Shown here: positions 54,611 to 64,000 of the stretch, piece by piece
Layout of the letters: each line of letters starts with the position of its first letter
How positions within the stretch are numbered: the first letter of the stretch is position 1
Source: Ailanthus altissimus
Lineage: Eukaryota; Streptophyta; Magnoliopsida; Sapindales; Simaroubaceae
Direction of reading: 5' to 3'
NCBI GenBank assembly: GCA_946807835.1
Contig: OX327699.1
Coordinates: 22,122,014 to 22,186,013, forward strand
Length of the DNA stretch: 64,000 bases
Notes under the pieces: model-generated
Seen by the model: the letters and a program-made list of their open reading frames with translations, nothing else
What the model was told of the DNA's origin: nothing
The model's database searches: none
Position numbers and translations under genes: made by a program

Positions 54611-56973
54611 AAGTTTGCCATATCAAAGGATAAACGAAAACGACAAGTGGGATTTTGGTGGTTACTCAAATTTTCATTTGTATAATACATAGTTTCATTA
54701 AATAAATTATTATGTTTCTCGCACGTTTTAATAAATTGGTACTCATCTCAAATTCTATTCAGTTTCATATAGATATAGATATTCATAATAGTAGTTATCT
54801 CAATACATGCAGTTCCAGACCTTCTCCTTTTGATCAACCCTCCTATCAATTTGACAAAGACTAAATATAAGACTTGCTACTACACTTGCGTTAATATAAA
54901 TATTACAATTCAGAAAATATTGCCATAGTATTAGTGGGGAACATATGGGGTCCTGAACTCGATCGTTAAGTTTCCAATCAAGTAAGTCAAGATTCTTAAA
55001 TAATGAATTTTAACTCTAGCTAGCCAAGGTGTGATATGTGTGTGAACTCTCGAGCTATCTTGATCGTTTTTCGCATTACCTGGCGTGTTGTCTAAAATTT
55101 GGCCCCAGACCCACGCATTTTAACCTCGAACGCGTTGATCAGTCAATCAAATATTTAAAATGAGGAAAATGTTTTTCCATCAGGTGTATAAATATACAAG
55201 ATGACAGGAATAATGTTTATCCATAACCATTTAATTTGCTTGTCATTTGGCCAGCGAAACCAACCTAATTCTTTATATATTATTCAGTTAAAAATATATA
55301 ATTATGAACATGCTTCATATGTAGCGCTTGCTTCTGGCCTGCTGCTCTTATTGTTCACCTAGTCAACCAATGCTTTTACTTTTAATTGTATGGGAAAATG
55401 TTCAGAAAAATCAGATTCTAATTGTCTCTGTCGAGGACCAAAAGAGTAAATAAATAAAGTTTTTGGAAAAAAAAACACACATGCCACCAAAACATGGACT
55501 TATAAATTCATATCCATGTGACATAAAGTTCTTTTTTTTGGGGGTAGCCTCGGCCAGAGATGAGATTTGTATAAAGCAAATTAACTAATAAAGGTGTGAA
55601 AAAAATCTTTACAAAGATACAATGTTTTTGAAGAGATGAAAAAAGGAAGACCAAAAGAAAGAGTTTCATCTAAGTTCTTTCTTATCAAATGGGCTGCAGT
55701 CTCAATAATTCACCTTTCGTTTTGTTTCTTTTAATTTCTTTCTTTTTCCTTAAAAGATGGACTTGTTGTATGCACTCTAAGCAAATCTAGGTTGCTCTGG
55801 ATCTCCTCATGACTTCCAATGCAACAAATATTATATATAATTTGAGTAGCGTTAGATATATATCTTTTCATGTGTTGCTAACAAATGGGTTTTAAATTTA
55901 TCAACTGATCAGAAAGAGATTGTCGTGGAGTTTCAATCATGCATTTTCAATAAGTTATAAGGTGCATGTAGATGTAGGCATGAAAGATATAACGAATAAT
56001 TAAATTAGTCTAAAAAATTAAAGAAAATGTAAAACTTATTACAAAAAGTCTTCTAAATAGTGGAAAGAGACCTAACATAAACATAAAGTTGCTTTAGAAT
56101 TGAATTAAAATGCATGGTATTGGTGTGAATCTCAAATATTAAATAAAAATGTCTCAATCTATTCTCTATTGGTTAGTGTTTTGGACACTTCTTTTAATTT
56201 GAACCACAACCCTTTTCTACTTTACATGCAATTTTTTTTTTCTTAAAAATGTAAAAACAGATCCGAAAAGCAAATCTCACCCAGATTGGCTTCTTATAAC
56301 GAATATTATTGATGCAAACAGACTATTATTTTTTGTCTTTGGAATAATAATGATTACTTACCTCGCTATTCACGTACAATAATCAAGTACTCAAGATTAT
56401 TATTATTATTATTATTTTATCCTTAGATTTTATTGGGTCTAAATATAAAAATGACACATTTTTCTTTTGTATTAGAAAATATTAGGTGTCCAGTCTTTTA
56501 GTAGCATCATAATCATGCATTTTCACAAAGAATCCAAAACCATATCTCTTTCTCCGATTATGTACAAAGTTGAGGTACGTAGTTTGAGAATATTGTAATA
56601 AATTAGGTTTTCAAACAATAGGCAACTTCCAATTTTTTTATCAAGTATATATACATGACCAGACATTACTGATAATCATTCAATCAAACCTATATGTATG
56701 TGGATGGGAATTATGATAAGTTTTGTAGAAAATACACTCTCACAAAAATTAATCAGACTACATGATTGAATCATTTAATTGGGTGCATGATATGGTCCAC
56801 CAATACATACAATGGCAGCATAACTTGTACCTCCCAATTTACTTCCATTGCAAATTAACGAGCTGGTAATTAATAGAAGTGCAATGTGTCTGAGTGATTT
56901 CAATTATAATTTGTGAATTTTTATGCAAAGGGAAACCCCATTCCATTCCAGTGACAAGTCATAAGCAAAGGTT
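54611..56973. other. Intergenic, nothing recognised
   Basis: AT-rich sequence with a short ATT trinucleotide run near 56399-56416. No supported gene, RNA or mobile element. Confidence 0.4.
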
Positions 56974-57295
56974 AATTATGTTAATATGTATATATATATG
57001 TATATATAATTACCTTTAAAAAGTAATAAGAAGTATTATGAATCCACATATGAGTTGCGAGTTAATTGTCAGAGTCAAAGAACAAGAATTGAAGGGTAGT
57101 AAAGTTATTTGCTTACGGTCATAATTATAATTATGTTAATATGTATATATGTATATATATATATATATATAATTACCTTTAAAAAGTAATAAGAAGTATT
57201 ATGAATCCACATATGAGTTGCGAGTTAATTGTCAGAGTCAAAGAACAAGAATTGAAGGGTAGTAAAGTTATTTGCTTACGGTCATAATTATAATT
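56974..57295. repeat. Near-perfect tandem duplication, about 155-163-bp unit
   Basis: Copy 1 is 56974-57128 and copy 2 is 57129 to about 57295. Both run AATTATGTTAATATGTATAT, AT microsatellite, AATTACCTTTAAAAAGTAAT, through ACGGTCATAATTATAATT. The copies appear identical except for about 8 bp of AT repeat length, so the duplication is recent. Confidence 0.93.
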
Positions 57296-57595
57296 CAATG
57301 GTAATTATGCTTCCCAATTAATATTAGAGTCTCCAATTCTCATACCCTTCTCCCCAAATATATATGTATATATATAAATTGATTTCTTCCTTGAATTCTA
57401 AAAGAATTCATTTGACCAAAAAAAGAAAAATAGCCATTGCACCCAAAAAATAAAAATAAAAATAAGTTGATTGATTCGGCTCTCTCTCTCTCCGGGAACT
57501 TTGCTTCTGGTCGGTCTTTTCTCTTTACAAACAAGATATATTGCGTGGGGTTCTCTTTCACTACTCCAAAGTTTCAAAGCAAACTATATTTCATG

Positions 57596-57653
<58 letters not shown>

Positions 57654-58980
57654 TATAAATATTTGTATGTAGTTTCTTTATCATACACCATCATTTTGTC
57701 TTTATTTTGATAAATATTATCATAGCCCATTTTCGATAACAAAAGTTCTCTCTCCCCCAAACTCCTATCAATATTGCAACCAGCTGCAATATGGACCTAC
57801 AGGACCGTAACTTTGTAGACAACAAAAGCTGCTTAATACAAGTTATTTATTTATTTGGGTGTGAATTGAGGAGAAGAGAATCAGAATCTTTTTCAACCTG
57901 ACACCAATAATTCTTTTCAGTAATTAATTTCTTCCAGTTTATAAGGTGGGCATATATCATGCAGTTTTGTATAATATATAGGAACCCCTAGTGATTTCAG
58001 GTTAAAATATAGGCTTTAGAAAAAAGAATTAATATAAGATAGTGCATGCAATGTCAGAAGTAAGCTAAATTTGCTTTTCTTGCCTTTTGTATATATATTT
58101 ATACAGCCCAATGCCAATTTTTTTCTCTTATAATTAATTACTTCATGCATTCATTGTCTAAAAAATAGAAATCCAGCAGGATGAGATCAAAGATATATAT
58201 ATATATATATATATTATACAATAACGATGCAACCTTTTGTCTGTATTTTTATTTCAAATAAAACTTTCATTCCACAAAAAAAAAAAAAAAGCAAATACAT
58301 AAATTGAAATAGCAAAAGTACTTCTAACAATTAAAAGACTCTGCTGAAGCCAAATTTGATGTAGCTAGTACACAGGTAATTACATTACATATTTAAACTA
58401 TATACACAATACAAAAGACTATAACCAAATACATGTAAATAAGATATTTAAGTTCCAATAGAATAATTTTAAAAGGTTATAATCCGGTGACCGAATTCAA
58501 GACAATACTATCCAAATGCTAAAGTTTCAACCATGTGCCATCACCATTTTAGCTTGTGATTTATATCATAGCTCTATGTTGATGGTTCGAATCATAAAGC
58601 CAAGTGAAGATCATTAAATTTGTTTCCTTTAAAAGAGATTAAACTAAATTTTACAAGGACGGTGATTTTCACCAGCCCACCAACTTTCAAATCAGAAGCA
58701 AAGATCGTCATTAGGAACAATCGAAAAGAACTTTTAGTTGCACACTAAAGATTTCAGAGAAAAATTGTGTAGCAAAAGTAAGCACTAAAGCTCTCAACTT
58801 CTTAAAAGACTCTTTACCTCTTTATTCAGTTCTTCTAATTGAGACTAGTTAATTTTACCATTTAGATCAAAGCACTACAAACCCAAAAATGAAAATTAGT
58901 TTAGGTATAAAATAGAACACCACAAATCAAAATAAATCTGAGTATTTAAGCAAGAAAATGAAAAGAAAAAAGAAAAAGAT
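57296..58980. other. Intergenic with microsatellites
   Basis: Contains an (AT)n run at 57600-57643 and a shorter one near 58192-58213. Otherwise AT-rich with no supported gene. GGTTCGAATC at about 58583 resembles a Pol III B box, but the upstream sequence does not fold as a tRNA. Confidence 0.45.
57600..57643. repeat. (AT)n microsatellite
   Basis: Uninterrupted AT dinucleotide run of about 44 bp, followed by a short (AC)n. Confidence 0.95.
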
Positions 58981-59028
58981 GTTTTCCACTAGAGGAAGAG
59001 CCAAAAACATCTTCCTCAAGTGGAAAAC
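58981..59028. repeat. Strong inverted repeat (hairpin)
   Basis: Arm 1 GTTTTCCACTAGAGGAAGA (58981-58999) and arm 2 TCTTCCTCAAGTGGAAAAC (59010-59028) pair with a single A:A mismatch around a 10-nt loop. This is 19-nt arms only 67 bp from the retrotransposon end. Function unknown; could be a foldback transcript source or a MITE core. Confidence 0.85.
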
Positions 59029-59095
59029 TAGAAAAATAAATGGTGATTGTGAATTTTGGTTTCAAGAGAGAGATGAGAAAGAAAAGATGAGAGAT

Positions 59096-59498
59096 TATTA
59101 GAATTTGATTTGTGTTAGGGAATCAAGAAAGTCAAAGAAAATAAGAGTAGAAAATGAAAGAAAACAAGAGAGTTTTATTGAATACTAAACTGATTCATTT
59201 TGTAGATACATAAAACACATTGAGTGCAACTCTTTATATACAGCAAGGCTAACAAATCGTAGATGGGATAACCACATTTTTTACAACCAATATTAACAAC
59301 AGATAACAAGTTATATAACAGACTCAACAAACTCTTGCTGAGGTGGCATAAGACTTATAACAGAATTCTTAATCAAATACACAATGATAGTGACTTAATA
59401 GAGTAACAGCACCAGCAACTTATCAACATCAACCTTTACTAAAATATAACCTTATACCTGAACATTTGAGCTTACATATCAACTAATGTTATCTAATA
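59096..59498 (-). repeat. 3' LTR (complete, 403 bp)
   Basis: Aligns with 63713-64000. On the element's strand it starts TATTAGA, directly after the polypurine tract, and ends TCTAATA, a 7-bp perfect terminal inverted repeat. These ends are TA...TA, not the usual TG...CA. A TATATAAA box lies at 59233-59240 (minus strand). Confidence 0.93.
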
Positions 59499-59512
59499 TC
59501 CCCCCCAAAGCT
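59499..59512 (-). other. Polypurine tract
   Basis: On the minus strand GAGCTTTGGGGGGG immediately precedes the 3' LTR. The G-run is the expected plus-strand primer site, though T residues interrupt the 5' part. Confidence 0.8.
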
Positions 59513-59883
59513 CAAGGACATGGAACAACCTTGAGCTTGGTTCGAAATTGATCAAATCTGGCAAACGACAGAGGTTTTGTCATTGCATTAGCTATTTGCT
59601 CATCACCCTAAACAAATCTGACATCTAAGACCTTGTTGGCAACTTTGTCTCTAATAAAATGTATGTCAATTTCAATATGCTTGGTTTCTGTATGAAAGAC
59701 AGGGTTGTTAGCTAAGGCAATGACACTTTGATTATCACACCATAATATAGTTGGAGTTGAAAAAAAAAATTGAATTTCATAGGGCAATGACTAAATCCAA
59801 ATTAATTCTGAACAAGCTAATGCAAGTGCTCTGTACTCAGCTTCATCACTTGATCTTGCAACAACTTGCTGCTTCTTAAAAGA

Positions 59884-60111
59884 CTAAGAAATCAAGTTTG
59901 GACCAAGATAAACACAATAGCCTCCTATGAATCTCCTATTATTGGGATCACATGCCCAATCTGCATTTGAATAGCATTGAAGTGACATATCTTTTGATTG
60001 TTTAATGTGAAGGCCATAAGAGGAAATGGATTTTAGATACCTTAAGACCTTTTTATATGCTTGCCAATGCTTTGTGGTTGGATTAGCAAGAAATTGACTT
60101 AACTTGTGCAT
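59884..60111 (-). pseudogene. copia RNase H fragment
   Basis: Contains FLANPTTKHWQAYKKVLRYLK and CYSNADWACDPNNRRFIGGYCVYLG, the DW and GYC motifs of copia RNase H. It ends at an in-frame TAG (59884-59886) where the family has a conserved Trp codon, followed by more readable RNase H sequence. In frame with the RT upstream, interrupted by TAA at 60148-60150. Confidence 0.9.
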
Positions 60112-60147
60112 TGAAAAAGACAGTTCTGGTCTAGTGAGAACTATATA

Positions 60148-60780
60148 TTAAAGGGCTCCTACAATACTCTTGTAGAGTGTAAGATCTAAAAATAATTCTA
60201 TTGCATTATCATATTCAGCCTTATAAAATTTCTGACCAACTACCATTAGTGTAGTACAACCATTGCAGTTGCTCATATGTGCTTTCTGTAATAAATCTGT
60301 CACATATTTAAATTGTGACAAGTGAAGACCAATAGCTGTTGGAGTAACTTCTATGCTAAAAAAGTAGTTGAAAAGACCAAGACCCTTTAAAGAAAATGTG
60401 TTATACAACTTCTGTATAAAGGCTTCAAGATGAGCAAAAATTGGTCCAGTAACAAATATGTCATCAACATATATAAGTACTAGGATTAATTGACCATTGT
60501 GATTGTAAAAGAACAGTAAGGCATCTGACTTAACATTCTGAAAACCCCAACTCTTTAAGGCAGCCTTGAGTTTGTCATACCAAGCTCTAGGAGCTTGCTT
60601 AAGGCTATATAGTGCATTTGTTAGTTTGCAGACATGATTAGGGTAAGAAGTATTAATAAATCCCTCTGGTTGAGTCATAAAAGCAGCTTCACTAAGATCT
60701 CCATTCAAGAAGGCATTATTGATATCAATTTGCCTAATTGACCATTTATTCATCACTGCAAGACTTAGCATAATTCTCAC
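60148..60780 (-). pseudogene. copia reverse transcriptase fragment
   Basis: About 210 codons open: DINNAFLNGDL (catalytic Asp region), LYSLKQAPRAWYDKL and the catalytic YVDD box (LVLIYVDDIFVTG). The last open piece ends at a TAA (60148-60150) where the family normally has a Gln. Another in-frame TAA lies upstream at 60847-60849. The RT core itself keeps its catalytic residues. Confidence 0.93.
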
Positions 60781-61112
60781 TGTTGAAGCTTTAATAATAG
60801 GACTAAAAGTCTCAAAATAATCAATATCAGGGGTTTGAAGAAAGCCTTAAGCAACTAACCTGGCTTTGTACTTTGAAATTGAACCATTAGGATTGTATTT
60901 GACTATGATGTGGTTAAGATAGTTGTGCTGTTAGGAATTAATGCTGCTGCAGTGTCATGATTTTGTGAAGAATTCAGTACATAATTGCTGTTACGATTAT
61001 TTTTAAAGGAATAAATTTGAAAAGAGATAGGTTTAGTACATATATCAGAACTGGTTGACTTAGAAATGAATAATTTTTTTATAAAGAAAACTAAGCTTAT
61101 TAAAAGTGACAT

Positions 61113-62713
61113 GTATAGCTATATACAACCTGTCAGTGGGGTGTAAATACTTATAACCCTTATGTGATGAGCTGTAACCAAAAAACAAACAAGGCTCAGT
61201 GTGAAAATTTAATTTGTGAGATTGATATGGTCTTAACAAGGGAAAACATTCACAACCAAATAGTTTGAGGAAATCATAGTTGGGTTTAGTAATGGAAGAG
61301 TTTTTGAAATGGTGACTGATATCTTAGCATAGGAGTAGGAAGCCTATTTATGATGTAACAAACTGTTTGGAAGGCATTCCACCAAAACTTGAGTGGCATT
61401 TTTGCTTGTGCGAGTAGAGTTAAACCCATTTCAACAATATGCCTATGTTTTCTCTCTACTACACCATTTTTATGGTGAGTATGAGGATATATTAGCCTAT
61501 GTTGAATCCCATTGTCAGCTAAGAGGTTTGAAAAAGACCTAAACTCACCATCCCAATCTGTTTGTAAGGCTTTGATGGATTGGCCGAATTATTTTTCAAC
61601 TTGAAGTTTGAAAGACACAAATGCCTTAACAGCATCAGATTTAGTTTTTAAAGGAAATATCAAGCAAAACCTCATAAATTCATCTATGAAACTTATGTAA
61701 CTGGTGTATCTATCCCTTGCATGAACAGATGTAGAGCCCCATAAATCTGAGTATATCAAATCTAGACAACTATGAGTAGAAATAGAATGAGTAGGAAAGT
61801 GAAACTTGTGTAATTTTCCAATCTAACAAGCAATGGAAAAATTTGGTCTCTTTCTCGTATTAATACTTGATAAGTGGTTACAACTTTGAAGTATATTCAT
61901 CAAAATGTGTGGATTAGGGTGACCTAGTCTTAAGTGCCACAAATTGATGCTGTGATGACTTACACTTTCAAAGGACTCTTTATTACAATTCAATACATAA
62001 TTTTTACAAAAATCTTTACATGAATCAGAGGCACAATTTTGATTCTTATTTATGTGACACAGTGCCTTGGATGAACAACAAGACAATATAGAAGTTGGTG
62101 AACAATCTGTGACATTGTGAGGATGAGATGATTTAAGTAACAACTTATACAAACCCTTTACAACAATACCCTTCAACAATACTTTTCCCTTTTCCTTCAT
62201 CTTGTCTTTGTTAAGACAAAAATTTGTATGAAATTTAATGAAAACATTGTTATTAGTAATTAACCTTGAAATGCTAATTAAAGTTTTTATAATTTGTGGT
62301 ACATGCAATAAATTTTTAAGGACTAAAGTTGATTCTCCAAATTTGAAACTAGAATAGCCAATGTTTAGAATTTTTAAACCATAACCATTACTAATGATAA
62401 GCTTATCCTTGCTTGTGAAAGCCTCTTTTGTTCCAAGATTATTGAGATCATATATCAGGTGATGAGTTGCTCCGAAATCCAAATACCAATTTGGATCAGA
62501 TGGTAACTCTTTTACTTCTTCTAAAATACACCAATCACTTTCTGTTAATTGCTCTTGAGCAACCATATAAGTACTCTTATTTTTATTGACTAAACCAAAA
62601 GTCCAAGATCTAGCACCAGTAGATACTCCAAAGTTATTATTATTTCCAAATCTATTTCCATCATTAAAATCATTATTGGAGCCATTGTTACCATAGTTGA
62701 AACTCTCTCTCAC
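61113..62713 (-). pseudogene. copia protease and integrase region, interrupted
   Basis: The open piece 61823-62713 carries the protease motif WYLDFGATHH, where the catalytic DSG/DTG triad is changed to DFG (Phe codon 62474-62476), and the integrase zinc-finger His pair NLWHLRLGHPN. Sequence after the TAG at 61823-61825 still reads as integrase (core with DWDGEFRS and HHKNGVVERKHRH, the latter containing the DDE Glu region), with a further TAA at 61589-61591. Non-functional as it stands. Confidence 0.85.
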
Positions 62714-62740
62714 TTTATAGTCTTTACTAAATCTGTAGTA

Positions 62741-63669
62741 ACATTTAGATGCGGAGTGCCCAGGTTTCTCATATATTTGACAAACAAGCCTATTGTTGTT
62801 GCCATAAAAGCTTGGTTTATTTCCTTGAAAGTAGCCTCTGCCACTATTAATTCCAGATCTACTAACTGATAACTATTGAAGGTTCCAGGTGGTCTTCAAG
62901 AAAAACCTTTGTTAATGCCAAACATTTGCCTTCCTTTACCAATTATTTTACTTTCAGGAAAGTTGTTACTTCTTTCTTTGCCTCTATATGCATAATAAGC
63001 ATCGAAATTAGCTAAGTCCGCACTTATCACGTTTGTATTCTGCATGTTTCTACTTTCCTATGTTAACAACATTGCATAAGCCTCATTAAGTGTAATAGAA
63101 CCAGCTTTGCTTATTATAATTGCTACAATTGGATCATAATCTGATCCCAATCCAGCAACTAAATTCCTTATAAACTCATCATCTTCAATTTGGTAACCAG
63201 CTGTTGAAAGTTCATCTATCACACCTTTGATCTTTAAAAAATATTCTGCCATGGTTAAAGAACCTTTCTGAATTGTTGCAAGCTGTATTGATTTAGCTTT
63301 TGACTATGATCCAAATTATTTTTTCACAGCAGACCACTGATCATAGCTTGATTTGCTTCTAATCACAAGATTTAAGATTGTTTCATTTATAGTAGAGAAG
63401 AGTCAGCCTAGCAAACTTTGATCTTGTCTAAGCCAGATATCAAATCCAGGATTTTCAGAAAGCATGATTGATCTATCTTGACTTACATTTCTTAGATGCT
63501 GAGGAGGACAAATTTGAGCGCCAATGAGCAGATCTTCCAATCTATTTCCTCTTGCAACTATAAGAATTTGTGATCTCCATATCACATAATTGGATCTGTC
63601 CAACTTGACTATTGAAGAAAAATTATAGTTATATGAGATTGAATTAATGTTTGAACCAACTGATTGCAT
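62741..63669 (-). pseudogene. copia gag region with broken zinc knuckle
   Basis: Opens with an ATG at 63669 just after the primer-binding site. It reads a gag/UBN2-type polyprotein (LDRSNYVIWRSQ, then after interruptions MAEYFLKIKGVIDELSTAG). In-frame stops: TGA 63403-63405, TAA 63316-63318, TAG 63304-63306. The CCHC knuckle (62741-62782) reads CQIYEKPGHSASKC: its second Cys is Tyr (62771-62773), which should abolish zinc binding. Confidence 0.88.
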
Positions 63670-63700
63670 TGTATTTGTTTAAGTGTTTGTCATTTTGAAA

Positions 63701-63712
63701 GCTCTGATACCA
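63701..63712 (-). other. Primer-binding site (initiator tRNA-Met)
   Basis: On the minus strand TGGTATCAGAGC, the classic copia primer-binding site complementary to the 3' part of plant initiator tRNA-Met, directly after the 5' LTR end. Confidence 0.95.
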
Positions 63713-64000
63713 TATTAGAATCTGATTTGTGTTTGGGAATCAAGAAAGTCAAAGAAAATAAGAGTAGGAAATGAAAGAAAATGGGAGAGTTTTATTGAAT
63801 ACTAAATTGATTCATTTTGTACATACATCAAACACATTAAGTGCAACTCTTTATATACAGCAAGGCTAACAAATCGTAGATGGGATAACCACCTTTTTTA
63901 CAACCAATGTTAACAACAAATCACAAGTTACATAATAAACTTAACAAACTCTTACTGACGTAGCATAAGACTTATAACAGAATTCTTGATCAAATACATA
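63713..64000 (-). repeat. 5' LTR, partial (runs off the window)
   Basis: Matches 59096-59383 at more than nine in ten positions. On the element's strand it ends TCTAATA before the primer-binding site. The missing outer part should be about 115 bp by comparison with the 3' LTR. Confidence 0.93.

Larger units (their letters stand above)
59096..64000 (-). mobile_element. Decayed Ty1/copia LTR retrotransposon (truncated by window edge)
   Basis: Complete architecture on the minus strand: partial 5' LTR (63713 to past 64000), tRNA-iMet primer-binding site (63701-63712), gag, protease, integrase, reverse transcriptase, RNase H, polypurine tract (59499-59512) and a complete 403-bp 3' LTR (59096-59498). 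The order protease-integrase-RT-RNase H is diagnostic of copia. Expected full length is about 5.0 kb if the right LTR has the same length. The coding region has multiple in-frame stops and motif losses, so it cannot be autonomous. The two LTRs differ at roughly two dozen of 288 comparable positions by eye, so insertion is not recent. The left flank ends GAGAT; the matching target duplication lies outside the window. Confidence 0.95.

Noticed and set aside
58575..58600. GGTTCGAATC resembling a tRNA T-arm
   Set aside because: The preceding 70 bases do not fold into a cloverleaf.

Overview
This is a eudicot plant nuclear window, probably from a rosid. Evidence: low-GC DNA, GT-AG introns at plant-conserved positions, plant-only gene families (class III peroxidase, BEL1-like TALE homeodomain, cytokinin dehydrogenase), dense AT microsatellites and LTR retrotransposon debris. 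I could not fix the species. All spliced models below were built by eye from reading-frame continuity, splice sites and family knowledge, and each closes in frame.

Layout: (1) 1-2.4 kb holds repeat debris (MITE-like copies and an LTR-like relic). (2) 2.47-3.98 kb, minus: a class III peroxidase closest in memory to Arabidopsis PRX9. (3) 4.97-9.42 kb, minus: a 12-exon chloroplast-type HflX GTPase. (4) 9.8-18.7 kb is a gene-free, repeat-derived stretch. (5) 19.96-23.67 kb, plus: a BEL1-like homeodomain gene (BLH3/BLH10-like). (6) 23.7-31.1 kb is intergenic with an LTR relic and one orphan ORF. (7) 31.87-33.55 kb, plus: a second, shorter BEL1-like gene (BLH11-like). (8) 36.49-38.88 kb, plus: a six-exon ubiquitin-conjugating enzyme of the UBC15/16/UBE2W type. 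(9) 39.3-43.5 kb has two TIR-type DNA elements and an orphan GC-rich island. (10) 44.29-48.28 kb, plus: an organelle-type RsmI rRNA 2'-O-methyltransferase. (11) 48.97-53.52 kb, minus: cytokinin dehydrogenase CKX5-like, convergent with RsmI. (12) 53.5-59.1 kb is CKX upstream and intergenic sequence with a G-box cluster and recent tandem duplications. (13) 59.10-64.0 kb, minus: a decayed Ty1/copia retrotransposon cut by the window edge.

The genes do not form a pathway. Eukaryotic neighbours here are independent transcription units, but the order BEL1-like, BEL1-like, UBC16, CKX5 recalls the Arabidopsis At1g75410-At1g75450 neighbourhood (from memory). The peroxidase and RsmI-like genes recall At1g44970 and At1g45110. 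The window may therefore keep an ancestral block that was later reshuffled. I found no convincing previously undescribed system. The best leads are the deamination-like decay of the copia element, its non-TG/CA LTR ends, the Arg losses in the first BEL1-like gene, and a non-coding 2.6-kb element with long terminal inverted repeats.
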